DNA of 64,000 bases, taken from assembly GCA_002803225.1 (NCBI GenBank), contig NXFV01001528.1:62001-126000 (forward strand), in the 5' to 3' direction. Positions 1 through 13,084 of this stretch are shown one piece after another; the first letter of the stretch is position 1, and each line of letters begins with the position of its first letter. The stretch comes from Gamarada debralockiae. Taxonomy: Eukaryota > Ascomycota > Leotiomycetes > Helotiales > Hyphodiscaceae. The notes under the pieces are model-generated. The model saw only the letters and a program-made list of their open reading frames with translations. It searched no databases and had not been told where the DNA came from. The position numbers and the translations under genes were made by a program.

Positions 1-879
1 TATAGGGTGACGGAGCTCTGTCTGCACTGCTATCTTGAGAATCGGTCTACGGCAGGTTATCAATAGTCTCCAGCGGCTTCGTGGTAGTGAGTCAAGATCT
101 TATCAGCTATCAGCAGCTAGAAGACACTTTCGCAAACCTCACATTTCTTTTGGGACGTGCGTTGTTTTTCATCCCAACCATGTGCTTGAACCTGTCGCCT
201 CTTATCGATTGTTGAATAAAGTTTTCAGGAACGGGTCCGGGTTCCTTGAATGTGCATGGTACTAGGCGAAATTCTCGGCCTGCAGATCTCAGAGGCGGCC
301 ACGAGGGCGGATTGAAGTTTAAATTAAGCGATTCTACCGTTTTCACATGGGAAAGGCTGATTGATGCGTCTGAAGTTCTCATCGGAGAAGGCTAGCGGGG
401 AGATTTAATTCGTTGGTGGGGGGGCGGCCCTTGAGCAGGGTATGCGGCGGCTCCCAACAAAAGGGGGTTTCGGCGATTGACGTTGACCTTAATACAGTAT
501 TTAATTCTCTATTCAGGGGAGAGATCGCCTTCTGACCCTACGAAAAGGGTTTGCGACGAACTGCCGGAGCGTCCAAATGCTCGCTTGGCTTGGATACCGT
601 TATCTACCGATTCAGGGATACAAGCGGCGATGCTTTGACTTTCAGCCTCAGGCGACAGAGCCCGTCTGTTGAACGCAATTTTTCCCTGTTTCTCTTCTGC
701 GCGTTATCAATTCTCCATCGAACACGAACAGCTTTCTTCCACAATGACGAGTGAAAATTGTGAAGAACTTGCAGAAGACTAGATAATGATGCATAATTCG
801 CAGTCGAGAGTCCCCAATAGATATGTCAATCCACTCAGAACCCCATCCTAATTCCTAGTCCCCAATTACAATTCCCAAT
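1..879. other. No gene recognised at window start
   Basis: I see no convincing coding sequence here. Open frames on both strands are short, overlap one another and look like chance. A G-rich tract lies around 417-428. The stretch is probably intergenic, or the untranslated end of a gene lying outside the window. Confidence 0.4.
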
Positions 880-1389
880 CTAATTCTTATCCGTATCGGC
901 TTCGGTATCCACATTCTCGGTCGTTCTCTGGGAACTCATTATCATCAATCTCTCCGAAACTTGGCCTGGAAAGCGGATAGCCAGTGCTGCCCACACGTTA
1001 TCCTGCGAATCAGCAGGAAATTGTGACACAGTAAACTTCTTTGCAGAATTCAGAGCTCTGAAGGATTCCAGCGTGTCGCCACAGGAGGCCTTTACATTCG
1101 TAATATCCACAACCCCCAAGCCGCGCAACGTCGAAGAGGAACCTGGAACCCCAAAATTCAGTAAGCATTTTACTTCCGGCACTCTAGCGCTGATACCGTC
1201 AACTTCTTGGTAAGTGGATGAGCTAGTGACGGCTTTTGAGATTAGTTGCAGTAGGTTTGAAGGCCGGGTGTCGGATCCCCGTACAGCCTTCAACCGTTCT
1301 TTACTGTTCCTGCAGGTGCCGTCACTAGCCCCTACACCTTGTTCCTGACGTTTTGATATCAAAACTTTGATAGCGAACCTATGGTCCAT
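880..1389 (-). CDS. Hypothetical protein, 169 aa
   Basis: An uninterrupted 169-codon frame starts at ATG 1389 and ends at 880, divergent from AGS1. I recognise no family. The composition is protein-like (mixed charged and hydrophobic residues, an acidic tail ending in ADTDKN), with no signal peptide, membrane segment or known motif. Its 5' end lies about 215 nt upstream of the AGS1 start codon, so it may share a promoter region with AGS1 or be a chance frame in the AGS1 leader. Transcript data or a conserved homologue would decide; from sequence alone it is weak. Confidence 0.28.
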   Translation of the reverse strand: MDHRFAIKVLISKRQEQGVGASDGTCRNSKERLKAVRGSDTRPSNLLQLISKAVTSSSTYQEVDGISARVPEVKCLLNFGVPGSSSTLRGLGVVDITNVKASCGDTLESFRALNSAKKFTVSQFPADSQDNVWAALAIRFPGQVSERLMIMSSQRTTENVDTEADTDKN

Positions 1390-1603
1390 GGGCGAATCTG
1401 GCGAGGATTGCCATCAACCTGCTTCTCAACTTCGGGAATTCGATGGACTCCTCGCTAGAAACCCTAGTCAAAATGTCTCAACAATGTTGTGTCTAATTCA
1501 GGGTCCTTGTATGGAGTCTGATATACATATCCCCGGCACCGTCTGTGGACAAGACCGTTTCTTCCTTTGTTTCGTTGCATCTTCTTTCCGCAACACCGCA
1601 AAT

Positions 1604-4600
1604 ATGCATTGTATAGCTGCAATCATATGGGGCGTCCTTTCATTTTCTGTTGCAGGTCTTCGATATGACCCTGCTTTTGTCGACTGGAATCTTAACCAGA
1701 ATCAAGATGCCATTCAGCCTGTCGACTACTGGGGTCAGTGGGACAACCACACCTTCAACCCGTCGCCCTCCAACTGGCGTTTCCCCTTCTACACGTTGAC
1801 TCTCGATCGGTTCGTCGATGGGGATCCATCCAACAACGATGCCAATGGTACGGTCTTTGAACATGACTGGATGACCAACCAGTTTCGATTTGGTGGCGAC
1901 GTGAGAGGGTTGATGGCCTCACTTGATTATATTCAGGGAATGGGTGTCAAGGTATGGCAGAACAGAGTACAAGGGAGAAGGAGGCTGATTTGATATAGGG
2001 CCTATACCTCGCCGGGAGTCCTTTCATCAACCAGCCTTGGTCTAGCGATGGTTATGGCCCATTGGACTTCACACTTTTGGATGCGCACCACGGCGTAATT
2101 GATGACTGGCGGGCTCTCATCACCGAGATTCACGGACGAGACATGTACATCATTTTGGACAACACCATGGGAACGCAAGTATTGCGATATCGGTATACAG
2201 AACCATACTGACTGTTGTCGGCAGTATGGGTGATTTGGTCGGTTTCCAAGAATCGCTGAACTCTAGCGCCCCATTCCTTTGGGATGAATACGATTTTGTC
2301 TGGAAGTCTGATAGAAGATATCATGACTTCCAACCGGGAAATACCGTAAACACTTCCTGTCAATATCCAACAATGTATGGCGAAGATGGACTCTTCCTTG
2401 GCAACATCACGGATGATTTCCATCAGTGCAGGGAAAGTGAATTCGATCAGGTGAGACTTGCTCCAAGTGGCGCCTCAATAACACCACTGACATATTCTAG
2501 TACGGTGACATGAAAGGGGTTGGAGCGTTTCCAGCATGGCGAACCCAACTATCAAAGTTCGCATCAGTTCAAGATCGATTGCGCGTGTGGCATTCTGATG
2601 TACTGGACAAGATCAATGTCATGTCGTGTATGCAAATCGCGATGCTTGATATTGACGGGTTCAGAATGGACAAAGCTCTTCAGACAACGCTTGACGCACA
2701 TGCTGATTTCTCATCCTATCAGCGCCAATGCGCCCGACAGCACGGCAAGGACAACTTTCTGATTGTTGGTGAAGCTGTGGGAGAAATCCCATTTTCGGCG
2801 CTTTATTTCGGCAGAGGTAAAGCACCCGACCAGGAACAGATGAATGTGACTGCGTCGATGCTCTCGTCTAACGAGTCGAACCCGGATGAATACATTCGCG
2901 AATGGGGCAATGCTGCATTGGATGGAGCTGCATTTCACTACCCGACTTATGGCGCTCTAACAAGATTCTTGGGGTTCGTACCAATTCAATCCACATCACG
3001 TGCAGCTCACTAACTTGCTTCAGACTCGATGGACCCATTGGTTTCGAAGGCGTCGACTTTGTCGATCACTGGACGAAGCTGATGCAGACCGATGATATGG
3101 TCAATTCCAACACCGGCAAATTTGACCCACGCCATCTCTTTGGAATGACCAATCAGGATGTTTTCCGCTGGCCCAGTCTCGAGAACGGTGTTCACAGACA
3201 TCTCCTTGGTCTGTTCATTACTACCCTGGAGATGCCAGGTATCCCTTTGACTCTCTGGGGTGAGGAGCAACAATTCAACGTCCTGGAAAATCTTGCGAGC
3301 GATTATGTCTTCGGAAGAACACCAATGGCATCCTCGCGAGCGTGGCAAATTCACGGCTGCTATCAGTTGGGAGAGGAAGTCTACGTTAACATGCCATTCG
3401 ACTCTGCAAAATTCACCTGTCATGATGACGACGTCAGTCTCGACCACCGAGATCCTTCGCATCCAATTCGGAACATCCTCAAGAGAATGTACGAACTTCG
3501 ACGCCTGTACCCGGCTCTGAACGATGGGTACAATCTCATGACCTTGTCATCCCAAATTCACAACGTCTTCCTACCTGGTAGTGGTGAAATACCATCTCCT
3601 ATGGGTCTCTGGAGTGTATACCGAGGTCGCGAGATCGGAGTTCAAGACTTCGAAGGGGAAGGATTTGGCAACCAAGGCGCCTGGTTGATATTCTCAAACG
3701 AGAACACTACAGTCGACTACACCTTCGACTGCAGTAACTCTACCGCTGGTTTAATTTCGGCGTTCCCAGCTAACACTACCGTCAAAAATCTGTTTTATCC
3801 TTACGAGGAGTACACTCTTGAAGCTTCGAATGTTACCTACGGTATCGAGGGATCGTCAGAACTCAATGGATGTCTTTCAAACTTCACCCTATCACCCTGG
3901 GGCTACAAAGCCTTCGTCCCAAAGGCTAATTGGACAACGCCAGCACCAACGATCACTCGTGTCATCCCGAGACACGATGCGCGAATTGAGTCTTCAGTGG
4001 CCGCTGGCGAGCCGAACACTGTGCCGATCGAGATCCGATTTTCCAACCCAATGGATTGTGACTCGGTCAAAAACAGCCTCAACATCAGCTCAACTACCCA
4101 TGATGGTCAGGTTGCGCAGTTGAATACGGCAAGTATCGATTGTTTGACTGTCGGTCTGGATCCACCTACTCTCGAAGGTGCGATGGCAACCGGCTGGAGA
4201 TTCAGTGCCAACTTGACAAATGTCTACGACGGTGTCCACACCTTCACGGTCAACAACGCTTCTGCTCAAGATGGATCATACACGAACACAGTCGACCACT
4301 TCATGTTCCGTATCGGCCAGACTGACAATCCGATCGTATTCCCACTCACTGCAAACTACACCAAAGGCGTTCTCCAACAAAATGCTGATGGTGCTCTGTA
4401 TGTTGTGCCGAAAGCACCTGGTGCGGACAAATTCAGATACTCCACCAACTGGGGTTCCAGCTGGAGCAATTGGATCGACTATACCGGGCAGAACTATACG
4501 CTGACACCTCAGGCATGGTCTGGTACGAAGGCTCAAAGATGGACCGGTGAACACGTCGTCCTCAACTTCTGGAGTCAACAGGTTGGAAGTGCTGATCACG

Positions 4601-7600
4601 TGCAACACTCCGATCTTGGCCGCGAGAACCTTCCTGCTCGACGATGGCCTCATGTCTCTTTGCAAGGCTCATGGAATCAATACGGATACGACAATGGTCT
4701 GCCTAATACCATGAACCAGGATGACGAGGGCCTTTGGAAGTTCTACCTGATGGCAGAATACCCGACAGAGTTGATTATCAACGTCTGGGGCATGAATCCA
4801 GATGGCGCACCCGATAAGAGCGCAGCTTATGGAGATGTTGATGGCGACAAAGTTCTCGACTGGGTCTCACCTGACAGTCTTTCGCGCAACGTCGTGAACG
4901 TTACTAACCCCCCTCCGCACCCATACCTTGGTTTCCGCGTTGTGGTCAACGACGGCAATTACAACTATAGTCTTGAACCCGCCGGCTCAGCTTGGATCCA
5001 ATTGGCCATTGGCATCTGTCTCAGTCTCGTTCCAATACTCAGTGCCATTACAGGAGTCTTGATTTACAGGAGGTCTTTTTACCAAGTCAAGTTCAACGAG
5101 ATCGGAGTTCCAATGTCCAAGGGCTTTGCTGGGTTGCCTGTCTTCACAGAGAAGGTCAAGAATATTCTACCATGGACTAAGCCGAAAGCTGAAGAGGATG
5201 TCACGGAAATTCCTCGATCTGCAGACTCGCCTATTAGTGGCGCTCTTGCAGCCGCTGCTGGTGCGCCAAACAGGCGATCTGTCTTAATTGCAACTATGGA
5301 GTATGAGATCGAAGACTGGAACGTCAAGGTGAAGATCGGCGGTCTTGGAGTCATGGCTTCACTCATGGGAAAGAATCTCGCGCATCAAGATCTCATTTGG
5401 GTGGTCCCCTGCGTTGGCGATATCGATTACCCCGTCGACCAACCGGGAGAGGTGATGACCGTTACTATCCTCGGCCAGAACTACGAAATCGAAGTTCAAT
5501 ACCATCAGGTCCGAAACATTACCTACATCTTACTCGATGCCCCGGTATTCCGAAAGCAGACTAAGAAGGAACCTTACCCCGCACGTATGGATGATCTCGA
5601 ATCTGCAATCTTTTATTCGGCTTGGAACAGCTGTATTGCTCAGGCCATGGACAGGTTCCCTGTCGATCTCTACCACGTCAACGATTACCATGGAACCCTA
5701 GCACCACTGCACATCCTACCACGAACGATTCCAATCTGCGTCTCTCTCCACAATGCTGAATTCCAAGGTCTTTGGCCACTCCGAAGCCAAAAGGAAATGG
5801 ACGAAATCTGTGAAGTGTTCAATCTTCCAGAAGACGTCGTACGGAAGTACGTCCAATTCGGAGAGGTCTTCAATCTGCTCCATGCCGCTGCTTCTTACCT
5901 CCGAGTCCACCAAAAGGGCTTTGGTGCTGTGGGAGTCTCAAAGAAATATGGAAAACGTGCTTTTGCGCGCTACCCTATCTTCTGGGGCTTGAGCAGCATC
6001 GGCCCCTTGCCAAATCCAGATCCTTCCGATACTGCGGAGTGGAACCGGCATGCCGCTATGAAGGAAGCACAGGCTCTCACAATTGATGAGGCTGTCGAGA
6101 CCGAAAGAGGAAATCTTCGCCGTCAGGCTCAGGAGTGGGCTGGTCTTGAAGTTGACCCTACTGTAAGCGAAACTCAACCCAGAAATTTAGGACAATTGAG
6201 CTAACAATGTGACAGGCTGAGCTCTTCGTCTTCGTCGGTCGCTGGTCCCAGCAGAAGGGAGTGGACCTCATCGCTGATGTGTTCTTCTCTGTTCTTGAGG
6301 AGAATTCAAAGGTACAATTAATCTGTATCGGCCCCGTGATTGACTTATATGGCAAATTCGCGGCCCTCAAGCTAGACAAGATGATGAAGAAGTACCCAAC
6401 ACGTGTCTTCTCGAAGCCCGAATTCACAGCTCTTCCTCCTTTCATCTTCAGTGGTGCGGAGTTTGCTCTTATTCCCTCAAGGGACGAGCCCTTCGGACTT
6501 GTCGCTGTCGAGTTCGGACGAAAAGGCGCTTTGGGCGTTGGGTCAAGGGTCGGTGGTCTCGGACAAATGCCTGGTATGTTTTGCAGTAACGCTATTCAAG
6601 ATCAATGCTAACTCTTAGTTACAGGTTGGTGGTTTACTATTGAGTCTACAACTACTGATCATATCCTCGTGCAATTCAAGAGCGCCATCCGGAACGCCTT
6701 GGCTTCAAAGAGGGATGTCCGATCCATGATGCGGGTGCGATCTGGTCTTCAACGATTCCCAGTCGCTCAGTGGGTTGAGAATCTTGAAACTCTTCAATCA
6801 CGATCAATCGCAGCACATTCGAAGCCCGCCTACACCCTTTCAGCAATCATCAATTTCGGACTTGAAAGCTTCTCCCGTCGCGGCAGCCCGGCTACCACCG
6901 CTGTCAATACTCCTGCGGGTACCGTACCCAACAGTGCAGCGCCGACACGAGCAAACAGTGTTGTGGCTTCTCCAGCCCAGACTCCAATCCAAAGCAGAGC
7001 TGGTAGTCGTGTCAACTCGCCGGCCCATTCGCCAGTCCAATCTAGAGCACCTAGTCCCGTTCCAGAAGACGAAGAACAAAGTCAAGCCCCGTCATCAAGA
7101 GCTGGCCCACCTGTTCCATCTCGACGTGGCAGCCGCATGAAGCACGTCCAATCCACCCGGAATATCACCAAAAATGGTTCATTTGCATCGCTACACGCCG
7201 CACTCGAAGGTACCCTAACAGGAGATACTGCTCTCCCGAACGAGGCTATCCCCGAGAACGAAGAGGATCACTCACACGACACTGTTTCTCCGCAAAGCTC
7301 CGATGAAGATCACTCACAAGGAGACGAAAACAGCCACGCTCTTCCAACTCCCTTTGACCGAAGAGTGGACTCTTATTTGCGAAGGCCTTCGGCTCCTGGA
7401 TCCCCGATCAACACACCCTCGCCGTCCAGACCGTCAACGCCGCCTCCAGGTCCAGATGGTCGTCCTTACGGTGTAAACAGATCACGATCAGTTCTCAGTC
7501 TTCAATCTATTGTCGGCGAGCAGACTAACTTTAACCTCCAGAAAGTGGACCCCTTCTTCACTGATCCTAAAGGCCAGTACTACAACAATTTTGAGCGAAG

Positions 7601-9312
7601 TCTTGATAGCTTGACGGCCAAGAACTCGGAAAGCAAATTCTGTATCGAAAAATTCCTCGAGAAGAGTGAAAAGGATTGGTTTGCTCAACGCCATAATGCC
7701 AAACTCGGAAAGTCTGCGCTTTCAAGCCCTGCATCATCGATCTTCAGAGTGTCGAGAGTCGGTGTTCGCTCGGTAACAGATGGAAGTGAGAACGGCTCGG
7801 ATGAATCGCCTCGAGAAAGTGATGCCGAAGCTAGTCTTACACAATTTGGTCTTGGAAATGACTTTGTTCCTTTCAGAGGATTGAAGAGGATCATGCAATT
7901 GAAGATTGGGGATTGGCAGATTTACACTATCCTCCTAGCTTTCGTAAGTTTTGCGCATCTCCATGGACACCATAGGCGCTAATAATATTTCCAAAGGGTC
8001 AAATCATCGCCGCGAACTCCTACCAGATTAACCTGATCACTGGCGAGAACGGTGAGGCAGCAATCAAACTTTACATCGTCGCAACAATCTATCTCGTCTC
8101 GTCACTCTTCTGGTGGTTGGTATACCGTCGCTTCCGCTCCGTTTGGGTTTTGTCGACACCCTTCGCATTCTACGGCATTGCATTCTTCCTCCTCGGCATG
8201 GCGCCCTATACAAGCAATCTAGTCGGTCGCGGCTGGATCTATAACGTCGCAACTGGAGCCTATGCCATTGCATCAGCTTCTGGATCATTCTTCTTCGCTT
8301 TGAATTTCGGCAGTGAGGGCGGTGCGCCAGTCAGATCGTGGGTCTTCAGAGCTTGCGCCGTTCAAGGCACGCAACAGATCTATGTCGTCGCACTTTGGTA
8401 TTGGGGGTCCACGCTCACGAAGTACACTGCTGGTGGTGGCTTGACCGAAAATCTCGTCACATCGACCTCAACAGTGACAGCTATCACTGTGCCTATCGCC
8501 GTGTTCTTGTGGCTCGTAGGCATCGTCATTTATTTCGGACTTCCCGAGTTCTACAGCCAGAATCCAGGGAAGGTGCCTTCATTCTACACTTCCCTTCTCC
8601 GCCGGAAGATCGTCTTGGTATATCCTCACCACCTCCCCTTCCCACCCCAAGCCAACCCCAAAACACATAAGCTAACGCAAAACAGTGGTTCTTCGTAATG
8701 GTAATCCTCCAAAACTACTGGCTCTCCGCCCCCTACGGCCGCAACTGGCGGTACCTCTTCTCCTCGACCCAAGCCCCAGCATGGTCCATCTTCCTCATCA
8801 TCGTCTTCTTCTTCGTAATAGTCTGGTTCGTAATGCTCTACGGCTTCTCCACCCTCTCCCATCACCACTCCTGGATCTTGCCTATCTTCGCAATCGGTCT
8901 TGGAGCGCCGCGCTGGTGTCAAATGCTGTGGGGTACCTCCAATATTGGATTGTATGTGCCCTGGGGTGGAACAACGTGGGGTGCTGTCCTTGGAAGAAGT
9001 TTGTGGGCGTGGTTGGGGACCCTTGATGCCATTCAGGGTGTGGGATTCGGTATGATTCTGTTGCAGACACTGGCGAGGTACCATATCACTTTCACGCTTG
9101 TCGGTGCGCAGGTCATTGGAAGTGCGGCGACGATCATTGCACGGGCTACGGCACCAAATAATATTGGTCCTGGGACCGTATTCCCGGATTTCTCCGCGGG
9201 CTGGAGAGATGGGCTTAGTGAGGCGAGCTTCTGGCTGGGCTTCCTGTTCCAGCTGGTGATTTGCGTTGGTTTCTTTATGTTTTTTAGGAAGGAGCAGTTG
9301 TCGAAACCTTAG
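1604..9312 (+). CDS. AGS1: Cell-wall alpha-1,3-glucan synthase, nine exons
   Basis: This gene makes alpha-1,3-glucan of the cell wall at the plasma membrane. Inferred exons are 1604-1951, 1999-2174, 2225-2450, 2501-2973, 3024-6162, 6216-6573, 6625-7943, 7997-8617 and 8686-9312, giving 2428 aa, the usual length for the family. A signal peptide at residues 1-17 is followed by the family start [14 protein letters not shown]. An extracellular GH13 amylase-like domain carries DGFRMDKA (about residues 301-308, nucleophile Asp) and IVGEA (about 338, acid/base Glu). A membrane segment lies at about 1062-1086. The cytoplasmic GT5 synthase domain has KIGGLG (about 1178) and [16 protein letters not shown] (about 1542-1557). 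A Ser/Pro-rich linker follows, then a multi-pass C-terminal channel region from about residue 2002 to the end. All three modules are intact and no frame break is seen. The start was chosen for the signal peptide, although the frame stays open upstream to 1367. Confidence 0.95.
2175..2224 (+). other. GC-AG intron 2 of AGS1
   Basis: The reading frame across this 50-nt interval is restored only if the donor is GCAAGT rather than GT. Exon 2 ends after gga-ac and exon 3 opens with t-atg-ggt, giving the family sequence NTMGTMGDL. The remainder of the donor (AAGT) is a perfect consensus, typical of the minor GC-AG class handled by the major spliceosome. Confidence 0.8.
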
Positions 9313-9953
9313 AGAGGTTTATTTTGAGATGGATTTAATGATTTTATGGGTATTTGGTAGATGGTTTCCGTTTGGGTTAGATGCACACGAATATAGAGAT
9401 ACCACTTTAGAATTTCATTACGGTCGTTAGAAATTAGAATAATAAACGTAGAATTATTATCAAGATTGCTTGTCCTTACACTTGATGTGCGAACAAACAA
9501 GTCAAGGTAAAGCATTGGTACCAGGCCGTTGAGGTGGCGTTTCTTGTTAAGAGGATGGATGGTGCTGGTGTAAGTGATAGCGGGCCTTGTCAGGATCATC
9601 TCTGGCATCCCCGATTCTTGGCCTGGAGTCTGATTACTCTGTCCTGTTGAAGCTTCCACTATGTCGTTTTGGGATGACCTTGCTATCGAAGCCCCTCATC
9701 CTCTCTGGGGGCTCTTTCCGATCCTGTATTCCTCCGATCCCTAGAAGATTCAGGAGCTCAAATATGCCTCTATGTCGATCTTAGATTCACTGTACTCGCA
9801 TCTACTTTGCTTTACCGAAACCTCCTAGACGAGCAGTTGGTCATACTGTATCGGGTGTGGGGATCTTGAAGCAGAGGAGGAAGACTACCGTTACGCGGTG
9901 TCACAGAGGCACTACTACACGGACATCCCTTTCAATTCGTTCTGTTGCAAGAG

Positions 9954-10010
9954 TACAGTAGACCCTTTCTATAAGAATCCTGCAACTAAGAATACATGAC
10001 CAATAGACAA
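9954..10010 (+). mobile_element. Isolated end of a pogo-like DNA element
   Basis: The sequence starts TACAGTAGACCC, continues with CTATAAGAATCC and reaches ATGACCAAT. This matches, with a few changes, the inverted right end of the element at 57888-58605 (TACAGTAAAACC ... CTGACCAAT). The TACAGT.GAACCTC..TATAAG type of end is common on fungal pogo/Fot1-like elements and their MITEs. No opposite end was found nearby, so this is probably a truncated copy. Confidence 0.45.
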
Positions 10011-10037
10011 GCTGCGATTAATACTTTAATTATAGAG

Positions 10038-10194
10038 TACGAAGGTGGGAATGAGTTTCATGAGTAAATACCTTAATTTGTATATAAATTACTATAGAAG
10101 GGCAGGTCCTTTTTGGCGTTCTTCGACCCTGCTTTAGTACGCCACTTGTGCCTCCAATTAGCGCGTCCGGTTTTTAATGCCGCTCGCCTTCGTA
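10038..10194. mobile_element. Small TIR element, 157 bp
   Basis: The interval opens with TACGAAGG and closes with CCTTCGTA, a perfect 8-bp inverted terminus including TA dinucleotides. The right end reads CGTCCGGTTTTTAATGCCG before the terminus, closely matching the ends of the larger element at 57933-58198. It has no coding capacity and is probably a degenerate MITE of the same family. Confidence 0.45.
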
Positions 10195-10440
10195 TCACCT
10201 ATAAGATATAGCCTGTAGAGCTTGCAGATTTACTCCTGCAGTGAACGCAATATAACCTGATTCCCCCTATACGCAGAACTGCGCTGCTGCTGTGTGTTCC
10301 CACACTATCTGTTGTTGCTACCTTATGATTGGTTGGAGCATAAGTTTCAACGGGGAGTTTGGGTATCATGTGATCTCTGTTAAAGTCCAAAATGCAAGGA
10401 AGCCTTTTTCCTTTTGGTTCCTCGAGCTACGTCTTGTAAG

Positions 10441-12629
10441 ATGGAATCGTCTAGATACCAAAGTCCCTACACGGAAGCCGAGGATTCTTCTGTCACTTCT
10501 ACTTCTCAAGCCATTTGCACTACGTGCTTCAACCTTGATCTGGCTTGCGTGCCACCAGAAAGGTACAGCGATCCCGGCGGCGCCCGCGCTAAACATGGAA
10601 CCCGGCGAATACTCACCAAGCTCGAATCTATCCGTCTCTCAACCTCCGATGGATGTCCGGCTTGTGCGATACTTCACGAAGGCATTTCCGTGCACTGTGC
10701 CAGAGTGGCCCATGAAAGTCAGTCGCCATGGGTGGCCTCGACCGATCCTCATATGCTTTACATTGAGTTCCGACCAGGGCACGGGGTAGATGTTGGGCTA
10801 TTTTACGAAACAGAAGAAGGCGAGACGGCAAAGATTATTATAGAGTTTTATACAAGACTAGGTTCGAAGTCTTTTACTACTCTAACATCATTGCCAATTG
10901 TAGCAGGGAGGCATAATCTGATTTATTGCTTGCAGACGACGTTCCAGCTTGGCCCTCACTTGGATATGCGCGAGACGTCCCTGCCACGTTGAATATGGAT
11001 GCATGTATCAGCCCCCTCAAGCAATGGCTTGCCAACTGCTCCGAAAATCACCCGGAATGCGTGATGTCCCCTCCACCTCGACTTCCGGCCCGGCTCCTGG
11101 ATGTCAATCTCCTTAAAAATGGCTCCATCAAGCTTGTCACTTCGTCGAACCTAGATCGAGAAAATTACATCACACTGAGTCATTGCTGGGGACATGCACA
11201 AGCAATCAAAACTAACAGAGCAAATCTCAAAAGCCACTTCAATGGAATAGCTTGGGATGATCTCCCGAAAACTTTTCAAGATGCTGTCTCTATAACCTTC
11301 AAGCTCGATATCAGATATATCTGGATTGATTCTCTCTGCATTGTTCAGGACGATATAGAGGACTGGGAAGAGGAAGCCTCTAAAATGGCTACGATATACA
11401 GCTGCTCTTATCTTACGCTTTCCGTTCTCCATTCTCCCGACAACCATGGCGGCTGCTTCTCAAACAGATACACATCAGACTTCGGCAACTTGAAGGTTCG
11501 TGTTCCAACAACCTCTTTCCCAATCAGGTATTCAAGAGGGAGCTCGAATTTTACCATCATGACTCGTCTCAAACCGAGAAATGCACACATACACTTCTCT
11601 GGCGGCCGTCGCGATGACTCACCGTTGGGACTGAGGGCTTGGGCGTTGCAAGAACGTCTCCTATCCCCACGAACTCTGTATTTCCACTCCCAAGAACTAG
11701 TATGGGAATGTAAGACACAAATTGTATGCGAATGCGGGAATCTGGAGTCATACCTACTGGGAGACTATATAGAAACCAGTCTACCAAACTCTCGTTTAAA
11801 GGCGAGGATTCAGCCTAGCGAGAATAGCACTGTTGAGAAAGCAGCGTCAAATTGGCTCCGCATTGTAGCTGTCTATTCGGCGTTGAATATCACCAGACGG
11901 AGTGACATCCTTCCGGCTATAGCTGGACTGGCAAGCCACTTTTCCACGTTCATGAAAGGCAAATATCTCGCTGGTTTATGGAGTGACGACCTTCCAAGAT
12001 CCTTGCTATGGAGAAGGCTACAGCTAAATTCTGGATATTTGGACGAGTCTAGCTCAGATGACTACGATCTGCCATCGTGGTCTTGGGCTGCTGTAACGTC
12101 AGGGGGCCTGCTCGATACTGGTATATCTTACCACTTGCCACTGCAGCAAAGCTATGTCCAGGATTCTCTGTGTCAATGTAATATTGCATTTTCAACAACG
12201 TCGACCTCAGAATTGTTCCCCTACGGCATCCATGCTAGCAGGACGTTACGAATAACTGGGCAGTTTATCTTGACCGAATATTTTCAGGTGTACGACAGGT
12301 TGAGAGCTTCAATCGACGTTGTCTCCTTCAAGGGTTCTACGGTGGGATTCTCGCCTGATGTGCTTCTATCTAAGTCTGGCCCTTCCCAAACTGTTGATGG
12401 TGAGGCGTTGTACTGTCTACTTATTGCAAGACACTCCAGCTCTCATATGGGGAAACAGATCATTCAAGTGGAAACCGACCTCGACTACGGAGGTATGGCA
12501 GAAGTAGCAATAGTGCTAAAGGCAGATAATGATAAAGAAGGTACATACCGACGGATCGGATTACTTCAAGTTCCTGAGAGCAAAGTATGGTTTAGGGGCG
12601 CTGATGTTATTGAAGTTATGATTATTTAA
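10441..12629 (+). CDS. HET-domain heterokaryon incompatibility protein 1
   Basis: Two exons, 10441-10861 and 10936-12629, encode 704 aa. The joined codon across the intron is Asp and the frame is then continuous. The HET domain (PF06985 type) covers about residues 218-370 and shows YITLSHCWG, WDDLPKTFQDA, YIWIDSLCIVQDD and, further on, RAWALQERLLSPRTL. A DLPSWSWAA motif follows in the C-terminal part, as in this subfamily. An N-terminal cysteine-containing segment (CTTCFNLDLAC, CPACAIL) precedes the domain. HET proteins act in non-self recognition leading to compartmentalised cell death. No partner domain (NACHT, ankyrin, WD40) is present. The intron donor is GTTCGA. The neighbours AGS1 and the repeats give no functional hint. 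Confidence 0.88.
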
Positions 12630-13075
12630 TCTTTATTATTAAAATCTCGTAGGGTAGGAGTTTTGATATTAGTACTCGAGCAAAATTGCCCTTCGACTTG
12701 GGAATTACCTCTTTAAGCTTCTTACCAATCTCCACCAGTACCCAATGAAGCTTAACAAGCGCCTCCAAATTACCTTGTTGGAACGTGACATCTGAGTCAT
12801 AACCCCTTGGCCCTGTTGCCTAGGGTATGAGTCACTACTCTGTATATAGAGCCCTTGGATCACTACTCTCTAAATGTCATCTCTGTCCGAACAGAATTAT
12901 TCTAAATTGTCTATTGACAAATAAAGGCGTAGCGTTACAGAGGGCGCGACTGTATTTTCTAAATATCGGAAAGATAAGAGTTTACACGTTTGCGTTGACA
13001 CACGCGCATTCCAGACGATATCTCTTACATAGTGAGTGTAATGTAGAAGACCTCACTGGGAGGGATCCTTGATAT
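12630..13075. other. Intergenic, nothing recognised
   Basis: AT-rich sequence downstream of the HET gene. Only short chance frames are present. No TIR or LTR end was identified before the repeat block that begins near 13080. Confidence 0.4.
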
Positions 13076-13084
13076 ATGTCCGCG

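Larger units (their letters stand above)
9313..10440. other. Intergenic between AGS1 and a HET gene, transposon ends
   Basis: No gene is seen. The stretch holds the AGS1 3' region and, from 9954, terminal sequences of two decayed DNA elements described separately. The remainder up to 10440 is the promoter of the following HET gene; no clear TATA or CAAT element stands out. Confidence 0.5.

Noticed and set aside
1367..1603. Upstream in-frame extension of AGS1
   Set aside because: The frame is open, but MHCIAA at 1604 gives a signal peptide directly before the family start. The upstream part has no family resemblance.
3010..3462. 150-codon minus-strand frame inside AGS1
   Set aside because: Shadow of a strongly conserved coding exon on the opposite strand.
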